A stretch of 64,000 bases of DNA. It comes from Lysobacterales bacterium (GTDB lineage: Bacteria; Pseudomonadota; Gammaproteobacteria; Xanthomonadales; SZUA-38). The stretch covers positions 1-64,000 of the forward strand of contig JASJDM010000027.1 in the NCBI GenBank assembly GCA_030065125.1, in the 5' to 3' direction. Position numbers and translations under genes: made by a program. The notes under the pieces were generated by a model. The model saw only the letters and a list, made by a program, of their open reading frames with translations. It searched no databases and was not told the origin of the DNA. Numbering within the stretch: position 1 is the stretch's first letter; every line of letters begins with the position of its first letter. Of the stretch, positions 1 to 9,577 are shown piece after piece.

Positions 1-710
1 ACCTGCTCGCCGGCGAACTGTGCCAGATTGTAGGTGAGTGTGCGTTGTTCGCCCGGTGTCAGCTTGTACTCTTCCAGCTTGTGGTCGTTCCACCATTGGT
101 CGCCAATGATGATTTCGATCTCCAACTGAGCGCCATGTGGGATGGCGTCATTGGCGGTCAGGTCGAAAGAGAGGAATCCATAGTGATCCGGGTATAGCTG
201 AACCTTGCGCAGAGCGCCGGAATCCACGTAGCTGTCCGCCTTGAGATAGAGTTTTCCGTTGTCTACCCATGCGTGCCCGCTGGAGGGGCCATTGTTCTCG
301 TCGGATTCGTTCCAGTTGTTGAGCCAGCTCGTGTTCCCGTCGTTGGCGCTGTAACTGTGGTCGGTCTCGAACTGGTCCATCACCAGCCATTCCTCACAGG
401 AAAGGGGGTCGCCGGCAGTCTCTACGGTCAGCTTGCGGTCCCGAAACAGGCGCAGACCATCCACCCGGTCCAGCTGGTCAATCTGTGATGGCGTCAGTTC
501 GGCACTCACGGCGTTGATAATGTCGAGCTGGGCCAGTACTGGAATGTCTTTTTCCGCCAGGTGCCGTTCAATGGTGCTGATGTTCTGACCGGAGATAATG
601 TAGGACTGAGTGGCCTCGGCGGCGGAGTCTTCCTTGCCAACTACGGCCATGGTGGTGATGCCCAAAGATGCGGTCACGATTGCCGCGATCTGAATTTTTT
701 TTGTGTTCAT
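1..710 (-). CDS. secreted protein, partial (runs off left edge)
   Basis: The reading frame is open from an ATG at 708-710 to the window edge, about 236 codons, with the C-terminus missing. A GGAAGGA Shine-Dalgarno sequence lies just upstream. The N-terminus (MNTKKIQIAAIVTASLGI) looks like a signal peptide. Residues about 35-95 (YIISGQNIST, then DQLDRVDGLRLFRDRKL) resemble an I9-type propeptide of subtilisin-like proteases, which would make the missing part an S8 protease. The following 140 residues look like a beta-sandwich or jelly-roll segment rich in Asp, Asn and Trp. The protease assignment is inference because no catalytic motif is in view. It is transcribed away from the TetR/RND locus. 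Confidence 0.7.
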   Translation of the reverse strand, partial: MNTKKIQIAAIVTASLGITTMAVVGKEDSAAEATQSYIISGQNISTIERHLAEKDIPVLAQLDIINAVSAELTPSQIDQLDRVDGLRLFRDRKLTVETAGDPLSCEEWLVMDQFETDHSYSANDGNTSWLNNWNESDENNGPSSGHAWVDNGKLYLKADSYVDSGALRKVQLYPDHYGFLSFDLTANDAIPHGAQLEIEIIIGDQWWNDHKLEEYKLTPGEQRTLTYNLAQFAGEQ

Positions 711-1137
711 GAGTCCTTCCAAGATCCGTATGGAACGATGTGATGGCGGTGGTTTTAGCAGGAAATCCCAGTTGTATGTTTTAAACCTTGCAAGTAACCG
801 AATCTAACGAACTGTGTCGTACTGTAACCGTAAGATCCGGCGGAGACGGCAGGAACTACCGACCTTCGACGTTACCTGCAAGCAACAGTCGTGCCATAAT
901 TTAACTTGTTGATTTTACTGGTTTTATGAGACCAGGCTATTGAAAAAAATGGCTCCCCACCGTTTTTTTGGGAAAAAGGTGATCCATGGACAGTCATTTT
1001 TTTGCTGTCAGGCGCCTCCAGCTGGATTTCGCAGAGCAGGGGTACAGAGAAAGGCCAGGAAGGGTTCCTGGGCGATTTATTGTTTTGAACCCCTCAGATT
1101 GAGATCAGGAAAACGGTCGCGCTGGGGCACAACCCAG
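711..1137. other. intergenic, no gene seen
   Basis: This gap holds the promoter region of the left-edge gene and the 3' end of the TetR transcript. The plus-strand frame that begins here and continues to 1767 is antisense to the TetR gene and is not coding. Several A/T homopolymer runs occur at 940-1000. I see no RNA gene and no convincing terminator. Confidence 0.5.
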
Positions 1138-1761
1138 TTACCCCTTGGTGCCATAGACGGTCATGAACAGCTCAACACAGGATTCCACGTACCGGTCAGT
1201 CTCTTCAGCAGAAGGCGCCTCCGAGATGTTGAGCAGGGCCATCATGTGGGCATCGCCCTGGATCATGTACAGAAAGTGTCTGGCCGCCAGCGCCGTGTCT
1301 TCGATCTGAAGCTGTCCCCGGGCCACCTGGCGATCCAGATAGTCGGCAAAGATTTCCTTCATCATCGCTGGACCCGCCTGGTAGAACAGTTCGGACAGCT
1401 TGGGATTGGATTCGGCATGGGCGCACATCAGGCGTTTCATGCGCACGGCCTCGGGCGACAGGAGCAGCGCGTTGAAGTGCTGACCGATGCGGCTCAGTCC
1501 TTCGCGGGCTGGGAGGTCGTGATCCAGCAGGGCGGGTCCGAGGCCATATTCCTCCATCTTGCAGGTGACGCAGGAGGCAAACAGCGCATCCTTGTTGCCG
1601 AAATGGCTGTACACGGTCTGCTTGGACACGCCCGCCCGATCGGCGACCAGGTCCATACTCACTCCGTCATAGCCGTTTTCCAGGAACAGGTCCGCGGCCG
1701 CGGACAGCATCGCCTCTTTCTTTTCTTCGCTTTTGGGGCGCCCTTTGGCGGCGGTCGACAC
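1138..1761 (-). CDS. TetR/AcrR family transcriptional regulator
   Basis: A 207-residue protein with the TetR N-terminal helix-turn-helix at about residues 18-62 (LFLENGYDGVSMDLVADRAG, then VSKQTVYSHFGNKDALF). The all-helical C-terminus resembles the AefR-like ligand domain. The start is GTG at 1761, preceded by GGAGGAG nine bases upstream. It is divergent from the RND efflux pair (start 1880), and the 118-bp gap carries a perfect inverted repeat, so by family precedent it should repress the pump and itself until an inducer binds. The ligand cannot be read from sequence. Confidence 0.9.
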   Translation of the reverse strand: MSTAAKGRPKSEEKKEAMLSAAADLFLENGYDGVSMDLVADRAGVSKQTVYSHFGNKDALFASCVTCKMEEYGLGPALLDHDLPAREGLSRIGQHFNALLLSPEAVRMKRLMCAHAESNPKLSELFYQAGPAMMKEIFADYLDRQVARGQLQIEDTALAARHFLYMIQGDAHMMALLNISEAPSAEETDRYVESCVELFMTVYGTKG

Positions 1762-1818
1762 GATTAAGACTCCTCCAGGCCTGATCTATGGCATTCACAC
1801 GGCCATGACTTTTATCAC

Positions 1819-1860
1819 ACTAGACTGTCCAGTCTAGTTATTCTAGACTACATTCTAGAC
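1819..1860. promoter_or_regulatory. probable TetR operator between repressor and RND genes
   Basis: ACTAGACTGTCCAGTCTAGT at 1819-1838 is a perfect 9-bp inverted repeat around a 2-bp centre. Two further TCTAGAC half-sites follow at about 1842 and 1854, spaced about 12 bp. It lies midway between the divergent TetR and efflux genes, the standard position for a TetR-family operator. No clean -10/-35 pair could be assigned; a TATAGT at 1873-1878 sits almost on the adaptor start. Confidence 0.75.
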
Positions 1861-1879
1861 TCATCGGTCCAGTATAGTA

Positions 1880-3022
1880 ATGGCGGCGTCAATGAAAAAT
1901 TCAAGACCTTTTTCTTTTTCTTTTCAATCGGTTGCGATCAGGACTGCCCTGGTTTCGATGATTGGCCTGGCTGTTGCTGCCTGCAGCGACAGTTCCGCCA
2001 CTCGCCAGGAAACGGTCATTGTTCACCCAGTGACCGTGCATACCCTGTCCCGCCAGAACGAGTTTAGCATCACCCGGGACTTCGCCGGGCTGGTGATCAC
2101 CGCTCAGAGCACGGACATCGGCTTCGAGCTGGCCGGCAAGGCCGTGGAACTGGCCGTTGACGAAGGCGAAACGGTGCAGCAGGGCCAGATTCTGGCGCGG
2201 ATGGACGTGCAGCTGCTGCAGGCTGAGCGGGACGAGCTGACGGGCCAGAAGCAGGAGCTGCAGGCCCAGCTGGAACTGAACCAGCTCGACACCGACCGAA
2301 TCAGCGAACTCAAGCAAAACAACTTTGCCTCCCAGCAGAGATTCGACCAGCTGCGCACCGAAAAGGCCTCTCTTCAAGCGCGGCTGGGCCAGGTCAACGC
2401 CAGCCTGGACGCCAACGCGACGCGACTGGACAAATCAGTGCTCAGGTCACCGTTTTCCGCCACTGTCAGCCGACGGTTCGTTGATCAGGGCACTGTGGTG
2501 CAGGCTGGAGACCCCGTGTTTCGTCTGCTGGATGCCGGCCCCCTGGAGGCCCGCGTGGGCCTGCCCGTTCGGGTTCTGGACTCTGTACAGCCCGGTGATG
2601 CGGTCGAAATGAGCGTTGGCGGGCAGCCTTACCAGGGCGTCGTCATTGCCCGGGGTCGCGATGTCACCCGGTCTACCCTGACCGTGCCCGTTCGCGTCGC
2701 ATTACCTCTGGAGGTCCAGGCGGTTGCCGGCGACCAGGCCTATCTGCGCCTGGACGAGTCCATTGCCCAGGAAGGATTCTGGGTGCCCCTGGAGGCGCTG
2801 ACCGACGGTCTGCGTGGCTTGTGGAACCTTTACGTGGTGATTGACGGAGCTGCCGGTTCACCGGTGCTCGAAGCCCGGGATGTCCGCGTGCTGTACGCCG
2901 ACCAGACCCGGGCCTTCGTCAGCGGCGCCGTTACCGACGGTGAGTCCATTGTTTCTTCCGGGCTGCATCGACTGGTGCCGGGGCAAACCGTCCGGGTCCA
3001 GCAGCCAATGGCGATGAGGTAG
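1880..3022 (+). CDS. RND efflux periplasmic adaptor lipoprotein (MFP)
   Basis: A 380-residue membrane fusion protein linking an inner-membrane RND pump to an outer-membrane channel. The lipobox LAVAAC gives Cys35 as the lipidated residue. A lipoyl/biotinyl-like half motif (VELAVDEGETVQQGQILARM) is followed by a Gln/Leu-rich coiled-coil hairpin at about 115-190, the second lipoyl half (LRSPFSATVSRRFVDQGTVV) and beta-barrel domains. The ATG at 1892 (MKNSRP) is an equally good start; neither has a clear ribosome site. The gene ends 4 bp before the pump gene, so the two form an operon facing the TetR gene. Confidence 0.9.
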   Translation: MAASMKNSRPFSFSFQSVAIRTALVSMIGLAVAACSDSSATRQETVIVHPVTVHTLSRQNEFSITRDFAGLVITAQSTDIGFELAGKAVELAVDEGETVQQGQILARMDVQLLQAERDELTGQKQELQAQLELNQLDTDRISELKQNNFASQQRFDQLRTEKASLQARLGQVNASLDANATRLDKSVLRSPFSATVSRRFVDQGTVVQAGDPVFRLLDAGPLEARVGLPVRVLDSVQPGDAVEMSVGGQPYQGVVIARGRDVTRSTLTVPVRVALPLEVQAVAGDQAYLRLDESIAQEGFWVPLEALTDGLRGLWNLYVVIDGAAGSPVLEARDVRVLYADQTRAFVSGAVTDGESIVSSGLHRLVPGQTVRVQQPMAMR

Positions 3023-3026
3023 CGAC

Positions 3027-6000
3027 ATGCTGGGAGACTACCTGCGAAATGGCCGCTTTCTGGCCCTGTCCATCGCCCTGCTGCTGGTGGCGGGCATGGC
3101 TGCCCTTAGTACGCTGCCGAGGACCGAAGACCCGCGGGTCATGAACCGTATGGCCCTGGTGCTGACCCCGTTTCCCGGCGCCACAGCAGAGCGGGTGGAG
3201 GCGCTCATATCAGAGCCCATCGAGAATGAGCTGCGCCGGTTGCCCGAGGTCAAGGTGATCGAGTCAACCTCCAGACCTGGCCTGTCCTCGGTTCGCATCG
3301 AGCTGAAAGACTCGGTCAGCGACACGTCCCCGGTGTGGTCCAAGGCCCGGGACTACGTGGCCGACGTGCAGCCTGAACTGCCCGCCGGAGCCGGCGTTCC
3401 CCAGGTGTTTGACGATCGCGGCTATGCCTTCACCACCATGATTGCGCTGACCTGGAACGGTCCCGGTCAGGCTGATCGGGGCATTCTCTACCGCTACGCC
3501 CGGGAACTGGAAACCCGCATGCGCAGCGTCAGCGGCACCGACCTGGTGCGGGTTTATGGCGATCCCGGGGAAGAGGTGCTGGTAGAGGTGGACGCCGCGC
3601 GCCTGGCCGACCTGGGCCTGCCGGCTGACGCCGTGGCCACCGCCATCCGCCGGAGCGACTCCAAGGTTGCCGCCGGCGTGCTCAGCAATACAACCAACCA
3701 GATCCAGGTGGAAGTCGCCGGCGAGCTGGATTCCCTGGAGCGCATTCGCGAAATCCCGGTGGTAGTGGCCCGCAGCGGCGAAACAGTCCGCGTCGGTGAC
3801 CTCGCCCAGGTCAGCCGAACCGTCGAGTATCCCGCGCCTGAACTGGTCTACGTGGACGGTGAGACGGCCCTGGTGGTGGCGGTGCGGATGCTGCCCGATG
3901 TGCGGGTCGATCGCTGGCACGCCTCGGTAATGGAATCGCTGGAGCTGTTCAAGGCTGGCGCCGCGGCCAATATCGGGTTCGAAGTGATCTTCGAACAGAA
4001 CTCCTATACCCAGGATCGCCTCGGGTCCCTGGTGATGAACGTGGTGATGGGCTTCCTGCTGATCCTGTCCATCCTGCTGGTCACCCTGGGCGTCCGTGCC
4101 GCCGTGGTGGTGGCCCTGGCCCTGCCCCTGACCGCTGCATTTACCCTGGCGGTGATGAAGTTCTGGGGTCTGCCCATCCACCAGATGTCGGTGACCGGCC
4201 TGGTAGTGGCCCTGGGGATCATGGTGGACAACGCCATCGTGATGGTCGACCTGATCCAGCAGAAAAAGCGCGAAGGCAAACGGGCTTTGCAGTCCATGCT
4301 GGAAGCCATCAGCCACCTGTGGCTGCCGCTGATGGGATCCACCCTGACCACGATCCTGGCTTTTGCCCCTATCGCCCTGATGCCGGGCCCGGCCGGGGAA
4401 TTTGTGGGTGGCATTGCCCTGTCGGTGATTTTCTCCCTGGTGGGTTCCTACATTATTTCTCACACCGTCATCGCCGGACTGGCCGGACGCGTGCTGCGCC
4501 TGTGTCCTCGCGGCGACCAGGGCGGGATGATGTGGCACGGAATTCAGGTGCCGGCCCTTGCCGGGTGGTTTCGCTCGCTGTTGGGCAGGGCCCTGGACCG
4601 GCCCAGGCTCACTCTGGCCCTGGTTCTGGTGCTTCCGGTGACCGGTTTCTGGGCGGTTACACAGATGACCGAGCAGTTCTTTCCGCCAGCCGATCGGGAT
4701 ATGTTCAATATCGAAGTCCGGCTGCCGCCCCAGAGCAGCATTCTGCGAACCGACACCCTGGCGGAAGCCATCAGCCAGCGGCTGGCCGACGAGCCATCCC
4801 TGGTTCGCCAGGCCTGGTTCCTGGGCAATGGCGCACCCTCGTTTTACTACAACATGATGACCAACAGCGACGGCGAGCCGCAGTTTGCCCAGGGCATGAT
4901 CGAAGTAGCGTCCTTCGACGATGCCAACCGGCTGATCCCGCAGCTGCAGCAGGAACTCGACAACACCTGGCCGGAAGCCCAGATCCTGGTGCGCAAGCTG
5001 GAACAGGGCCCGCCATTCAAGGCGCCCATCGAGATTCGTCTGTATGGTCCCAGCCTGGACCGCCTGACGAGCCTGGGCCATGAAGTGCGCCGACTGCTGC
5101 ACGAGACCCCGGACGTGGTCCACACCCGGGCCTCACTGGAGGGCGCGCGGCCCAAGGCCATGCTGCGGACCCGAGAGGAGGTCTCGCGCCAGACTGGATT
5201 GGAACGCACCGATATTGCGCGCCAGCTGCAGGCTGGTCTGAGCGGCACCATGGAGGGGTCACTGTTGGAAGGGACCGAGGAGCTGCCGGTGCGCGTGCGC
5301 GTGGGAGAAGCCAGCCGCAATGACCTGGGCGACCTGGGCGGGCTGTACCTGGCGCCGGAGGCGTTTACCGACAGCCGGGATTTCGGCGGCCTGCCTGTTT
5401 CGGCCCTGGCGACCCTCGAGCTGACCCCGTCCCGGGGCGCCATCAGCCGGCGTGACGGCGAGCGTGTCAACACCGTGGAAGCTTACCTGCGTGCCGATAT
5501 TCTGCCGGAGATCGTTCTGGCTCGTTTCCAGCAGAAGCTGGACGAATCCGGGTTCATGCTGCCGGCCGGATATCGTCTGGATTACGGCGGTGAGTCGTCC
5601 GGACGAAACGATGCGGTGGGCAACCTCATGGCCAACGTGGGCATCATCGCGGTGCTGCTGGTGCTGGTGGTGGTGATGTCGTTCAACTCGTTCCGTATCA
5701 GCGGCATTATTTTTTCGGTAGCGGCACAGTCTGTTGGGCTGGGCCTGCTGTGCGTCTACGCCTTCGGGTATCCGTTCGGCTTTACCGTCATCGTGGCGCT
5801 CATGGGCCTGATGGGGCTGGCCATCAATGGCGCCATCGTGATCCTGGCCGAACTGAAATCCAATTCGGCAGCCTGCCGCGGCGACCGTGACGCCATCATC
5901 GAGGGCGTCATGACCTGCAGTCGGCACATCAGCTCCACCACCATCACCACGGTGGGGGGATTCATGCCGCTGATCCTGGAAGGGGGTGGGTTCTGGCCGC

Positions 6001-6182
6001 CGTTCGCCATAGCCATCGCCGGCGGCACGGTGCTGACCACCACGCTGTCGCTGGTGTTTGCTCCGGTTTTGTTCCGGCAGTTCGCCCGGAGACGCGCATT
6101 CGACTCCACCACCGACATCCCGCTGTCGGTGCCACGCATCAAGCCCCCAGCGGACCTGCCGGCGTTCAAGCGGAGCGCGTGA
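3027..6182 (+). CDS. RND efflux pump permease subunit
   Basis: A 1051-residue inner-membrane proton-driven exporter of the AcrB/heavy-metal RND superfamily, normal full length. It has TM1 at the N-terminus, a large periplasmic loop, a TM2-6 block near residues 335-490 with the proton-relay segment GLVVALGIMVDNAIVMVD at about 391-408, a second periplasmic loop and TM8-12 at about 870-1030. Substrate is unknown; drugs, detergents or lipids are possible. It is translated right after its adaptor. No outer-membrane channel gene is nearby. The 3' end is followed by a 60-bp palindrome shared with a convergent gene. Confidence 0.93.
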   Translation: MLGDYLRNGRFLALSIALLLVAGMAALSTLPRTEDPRVMNRMALVLTPFPGATAERVEALISEPIENELRRLPEVKVIESTSRPGLSSVRIELKDSVSDTSPVWSKARDYVADVQPELPAGAGVPQVFDDRGYAFTTMIALTWNGPGQADRGILYRYARELETRMRSVSGTDLVRVYGDPGEEVLVEVDAARLADLGLPADAVATAIRRSDSKVAAGVLSNTTNQIQVEVAGELDSLERIREIPVVVARSGETVRVGDLAQVSRTVEYPAPELVYVDGETALVVAVRMLPDVRVDRWHASVMESLELFKAGAAANIGFEVIFEQNSYTQDRLGSLVMNVVMGFLLILSILLVTLGVRAAVVVALALPLTAAFTLAVMKFWGLPIHQMSVTGLVVALGIMVDNAIVMVDLIQQKKREGKRALQSMLEAISHLWLPLMGSTLTTILAFAPIALMPGPAGEFVGGIALSVIFSLVGSYIISHTVIAGLAGRVLRLCPRGDQGGMMWHGIQVPALAGWFRSLLGRALDRPRLTLALVLVLPVTGFWAVTQMTEQFFPPADRDMFNIEVRLPPQSSILRTDTLAEAISQRLADEPSLVRQAWFLGNGAPSFYYNMMTNSDGEPQFAQGMIEVASFDDANRLIPQLQQELDNTWPEAQILVRKLEQGPPFKAPIEIRLYGPSLDRLTSLGHEVRRLLHETPDVVHTRASLEGARPKAMLRTREEVSRQTGLERTDIARQLQAGLSGTMEGSLLEGTEELPVRVRVGEASRNDLGDLGGLYLAPEAFTDSRDFGGLPVSALATLELTPSRGAISRRDGERVNTVEAYLRADILPEIVLARFQQKLDESGFMLPAGYRLDYGGESSGRNDAVGNLMANVGIIAVLLVLVVVMSFNSFRISGIIFSVAAQSVGLGLLCVYAFGYPFGFTVIVALMGLMGLAINGAIVILAELKSNSAACRGDRDAIIEGVMTCSRHISSTTITTVGGFMPLILEGGGFWPPFAIAIAGGTVLTTTLSLVFAPVLFRQFARRRAFDSTTDIPLSVPRIKPPADLPAFKRSA

Positions 6183-6213
6183 AGATTGCTCCGCCGTCAC
6201 GGCCGGCACCGAT

Positions 6214-6273
6214 GGGGTCAGAGTAAAGGGACAGAGTAAATCGGGATTTACTCTGTCCCTTTACTCTGACCCC
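6214..6273. repeat. 60-bp palindromic repeat, copy 1 (GGGGTCAGAG family)
   Basis: Two perfect 29-bp arms (6214-6242 and 6245-6273) separated by 2 bases; each arm begins GGGGTCAGAGTAAAGGGACA. Further copies occur at 14075 and 35949. It lies between convergent genes and its right arm supplies the last codons and TAA stop of the serine hydrolase gene. A symmetric hairpin here could act as a bidirectional terminator, although no T tract follows. The neighbouring coding sequence carries a 15-bp tandem duplication that includes the repeat end. Confidence 0.9.
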
Positions 6274-7796
6274 GGCTTTGGTGACCCCGGCTTTTGGTCG
6301 CCGCGCTCCCTGCGAAAATTCCCGAAGGGACCCTGCAGATACAGCTCACCTTGGTGAGCCGCGAAAACCGTCGTTGCCACGGGTTCAAATCGCCGGCGGA
6401 ACTGGCCACTGCCCAGGGGGATCATGTGCTGACGGCGCCCGCTTCGATTCAGGTAGAGGCGGCCGTCGGCGTACTCCACGTTGAGACCGCCCGGCATGCC
6501 GCCAAACCTCCGTGTGACCTCCCGGTATTTCCCGGTCAGACGCCGCAATTCCGCCTCGGGTTGGGGAACGCCTGGCGCAAAGCTGGGTTTCAGGCCCTTG
6601 ACCAGGGCCGACTCCACGGCGGCGCGCATTTCCCTGAGGACGTCGTTGCGAAAGGCATTGATTACGAGGAAATACCCCAGCCCGGCGTCGCGGCTGTAGC
6701 CATAGTGGCTGAGGTAGCCGTCGGCGTCGCCACCATGTCCATGAAACACGAAGCCGTTTCGAACGTACGCGTAATTGCCCAGCCCGTATCCGAAGGACAC
6801 GCCATGTCGCGCCGCAAGGGTGGAAACGGGCACCTCCATGCGGGCGATGGAACCGGCGGGGAATACCTGTTTTCCGTCCAGCCGGCCCTGGCCCAGCATC
6901 ATCTGCAGGAACGGCGCCATGTCCTGGATGCGGGCGTTCATGGCACCGAACGGACGATACAGCATGTGCCAGTAGGGCAGAGGGGTTTTTCCATCGCGGT
7001 CATAACCCGCGATCAGACCCGCCATGACCTGGCGGGTGGGTTGCAGGGTAGCGGACACCATGCCCAGGGGCTCGAACACCTGTTCGGCCAGGTAGGCCTC
7101 GAAATCCCGGTTGGTGGCGACCTCCATGGCGTAAGCCGCCAACCCCGCGCCCGAGTTGGTGTAGGAGCTGTGCAGCCCCGGTGGCCAGCGCAGCAGGCGT
7201 GATTCAGGGTCCAGCCTCAGGGCCTCGTCCAGCGGCAGAGCCTGCCGGTTTTCCCATTCCACCCGGCTCATATCGGCCAGGCCGGCCGTGTGCTCCAGCA
7301 ACTGGGCAACGGTAACCGGATGGGTCTTCAGCCAGGGGTTTATGAAACGGCGCTCTCCGGTCAGGCCTGCAAACGACTGGTCAAGCTTCAGTTCATCGTC
7401 CAGTTCCAGCCGCAGGAAGGCCAGGGCGGTGAACGACTTGGTGACAGATCCGACTCGAATGTAGCGATCCGGAGTGACCGTTTGTTTTTGTGTCCAGCTG
7501 TCGATGCCGAATCCACGAACGTCGATCAGTTTGTCGACCCCGGTCACCAGCAGCGCGCCACCGGCGATGGATTCACGCTGGCGGATGCGGTCCAGCTCTG
7601 ACAGCAATTGATCGAAGGCGGCTGAGTCGAACGACGGCTTTGCGCTGAGCGGCAGGCACGAGGCCAGGCAGACCATCAGCGCGCCGAACTGGCGGAGCAG
7701 GGGGCTGATGACGGCGTCCGTCCGCGGGTCGATGGAACGCTCCGGCCTCAGTAGAGCTGGTAGGCGTAGACCAGCAGGCCGGTCAATGCCAGCCAC
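6261..7796 (-). CDS. serine hydrolase, beta-lactamase (class C/PBP) family
   Basis: A secreted or periplasmic penicillin-binding-protein-like hydrolase of up to 511 residues. The nucleophile motif is SVTK (SxxK), the second motif YTN (in SSYTNSGAG), and an HGHGGDADG stretch stands at the usual KTG/HxG position. The C-terminal 100 residues form a typical extra beta domain. The GTG start at 7796 overlaps the upstream permease gene by 49 bp and has no clear ribosome site; a hydrophobic segment (GALMVCLASCLPLSA) at about residues 38-52 may be the real signal peptide. The C-terminus (KPGSPKPGSE) is encoded partly by the 60-bp palindrome. Substrate unknown: an esterase or peptidase role is likelier than beta-lactam resistance. 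Confidence 0.85.
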   Translation of the reverse strand: MAGIDRPAGLRLPALLRPERSIDPRTDAVISPLLRQFGALMVCLASCLPLSAKPSFDSAAFDQLLSELDRIRQRESIAGGALLVTGVDKLIDVRGFGIDSWTQKQTVTPDRYIRVGSVTKSFTALAFLRLELDDELKLDQSFAGLTGERRFINPWLKTHPVTVAQLLEHTAGLADMSRVEWENRQALPLDEALRLDPESRLLRWPPGLHSSYTNSGAGLAAYAMEVATNRDFEAYLAEQVFEPLGMVSATLQPTRQVMAGLIAGYDRDGKTPLPYWHMLYRPFGAMNARIQDMAPFLQMMLGQGRLDGKQVFPAGSIARMEVPVSTLAARHGVSFGYGLGNYAYVRNGFVFHGHGGDADGYLSHYGYSRDAGLGYFLVINAFRNDVLREMRAAVESALVKGLKPSFAPGVPQPEAELRRLTGKYREVTRRFGGMPGGLNVEYADGRLYLNRSGRRQHMIPLGSGQFRRRFEPVATTVFAAHQGELYLQGPFGNFRRERGDQKPGSPKPGSE

Positions 7797-9577
7797 ATGA
7801 TGAATATCAGGGGCACGCCCACCCGGACAAAGTCATTGAACTTGTAGCCGCCCGCGTTCATCACCAGCAGGTTGGTCTGGTAGGCCATGGGCGTGCCAAA
7901 ACTGAGGTTGGCGCCAAACAGCACCGCCAGCACGAACGGTTCAGCGGGCAGCCCCAGCCGGGTGGCGATCTCGATGGCAATAGGTGTGCCGATAACCGCG
8001 GCGGCATTGTTGGAGACCACGTTGGTCATCAGGCCCATCAGCAGGATCAGACCCGCCAGTACCAGGGCCGGCGGCAGGCCGAAGGTGGCCGCCAGGAACA
8101 CCTGGGCCATGAAGGCCGCGCCACCGGTTTTCATCAGCGCGGCACCCAGGGCCAGGCTGGAGACCACGATCAGGATGACCTGGGCCGACAGAGCGCCGGT
8201 CGCGTCGCGCCAGCGGATGCAACCGGTAATGATCATCACCAGGCAGCCTGCCAGGGCGCTGACCTCGATTGGCAGCAATCCCAGGGCGGCCAGGGCGACC
8301 ACCCCCACCATGGTGAGCAGGGCGATGGGCGCCTTGCGGGTGTGGGGCAGCTCAGTAGTGCCGTCCAGCACCAGGAAGTCACCGCTGGATTTACATACAC
8401 CCAGGTTCTTCGGTGTGGCCTGGACCAGCAGCACGTCGCCGCTCTGCAGCACGACTTCGTCGATGTCCCGGCTCATGCGGTTTTCTTCTTTTTCCTGACG
8501 GTGCAGCGCCAGAAACTCGATGCCGTAACGGGACTGCAGCCGCGCCTGGTTCAGGCGGGTGCCTACCAGGGGCGAGGCGCCGGTGATGGCCACCTCGGCC
8601 AGCTGTTCGTCACCCGAGGCCAAGGGATGATCCTCGTCCACCGGGTGCTGCCCGGAATACAGCGTGCCGCCCAGGGTGCGGGCGAATTCCCGCAGACGGG
8701 TCGGTGTGTCCGAGGTGCTGAGACGGTCACCGGCGCGCAGCTCAACGTCGGGCAGGGGGGTGACAAAAGCGCCCGGGCCGCGCTGAATCTTGTCTACCCG
8801 CAGCGCTCCCTCGGTGCGCATCATGGCGGCTGACAGGGTCTCGCCCACCACTGGAGAGTCCTCGTCCAGCACCAGCTGGGCGGTGAACACCCGGGGCGAG
8901 GTGCTTTCCAGGGGTGCCTGGCGATCCGGCAGCAACCTGGGCGCAATCAGCCAGAGGTACAGGATGGCGATCAGCCCCGCAATGCCCGCTGGCAGCAGGA
9001 AGTCAAACATCTGGAACGGCGCAACGCCCATGTCCTCGGCCACGGACACCACCAGCAGGTTGGTGGATGTGCCGATGGTCGTGGACATCCCGCCTACCAG
9101 GCTGGCCAGTCCCATGGGCAGCAGCATCCGGGTTGGCGAGGTGTTGCTGCGCATGGCAACACCCACCAGCAGCGGCAGCATCAGCACGACGATGGGGGTG
9201 TTGTTGATAAACGCACTGAGCGCTGCGGTCACCAGCAATGTGGCCAGGAGGGACACCAGCGGGCCGCGTTTCCACAGCCGCGCCAGACTGCGACCCACCG
9301 GCTCCAGCGCGCCCGTCCGTACCAGGCCGTTACCGACGATCATCAGCGCGCAAACCGCCACCAGCGCCTTGTGGCCGAAGCCGTAGAAGAACTCGCTGAC
9401 CTCGACCACGCCGTCGGCTGCCTGGTAGGGAAACAGTCGAAAGCCGACCGCCAGTACCACCAGGACAAACAGGCTGGTGCTTTCCAGCGGGATTTTTTCC
9501 CGGGTAAACAGGAACAGCGCCAGCATGGTCAGCAGCAGGACCGCAATAGCGTGTGGATCTGGCAACGCAATATTCAT
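7748..9577 (-). CDS. SLC13/ArsB-type permease with two RCK_C (TrkA_C) domains
   Basis: A 609-residue integral membrane transporter with hydrophobic blocks at residues about 5-190 and 405-609. Between them lie two cytoplasmic TrkA_C/RCK_C domains (about 205-290 and 305-390), the layout of SLC13-family permeases for anions such as sulfate or dicarboxylates. The hairpins TTIGTSTNLLVVSVAEDMG and MTNVVSNNAAAVIGTPIAI carry the SNT-like substrate motifs of the family. The start is ATG at 9577. The downstream serine hydrolase frame overlaps its end, so the two may be co-transcribed. Substrate not determinable. Confidence 0.88.
   Translation of the reverse strand: MNIALPDPHAIAVLLLTMLALFLFTREKIPLESTSLFVLVVLAVGFRLFPYQAADGVVEVSEFFYGFGHKALVAVCALMIVGNGLVRTGALEPVGRSLARLWKRGPLVSLLATLLVTAALSAFINNTPIVVLMLPLLVGVAMRSNTSPTRMLLPMGLASLVGGMSTTIGTSTNLLVVSVAEDMGVAPFQMFDFLLPAGIAGLIAILYLWLIAPRLLPDRQAPLESTSPRVFTAQLVLDEDSPVVGETLSAAMMRTEGALRVDKIQRGPGAFVTPLPDVELRAGDRLSTSDTPTRLREFARTLGGTLYSGQHPVDEDHPLASGDEQLAEVAITGASPLVGTRLNQARLQSRYGIEFLALHRQEKEENRMSRDIDEVVLQSGDVLLVQATPKNLGVCKSSGDFLVLDGTTELPHTRKAPIALLTMVGVVALAALGLLPIEVSALAGCLVMIITGCIRWRDATGALSAQVILIVVSSLALGAALMKTGGAAFMAQVFLAATFGLPPALVLAGLILLMGLMTNVVSNNAAAVIGTPIAIEIATRLGLPAEPFVLAVLFGANLSFGTPMAYQTNLLVMNAGGYKFNDFVRVGVPLIFIMWLALTGLLVYAYQLY

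Noticed and set aside
940-1767. 275-codon plus-strand frame
   Set aside because: Antisense to the TetR gene, which has the proper HTH and ribosome site.
3264-5123. 619-codon minus-strand open frame
   Set aside because: It is fully antisense to the RND permease gene; composition (many His, Gln, Gly) is that of a GC-rich antisense frame and no domain is visible.
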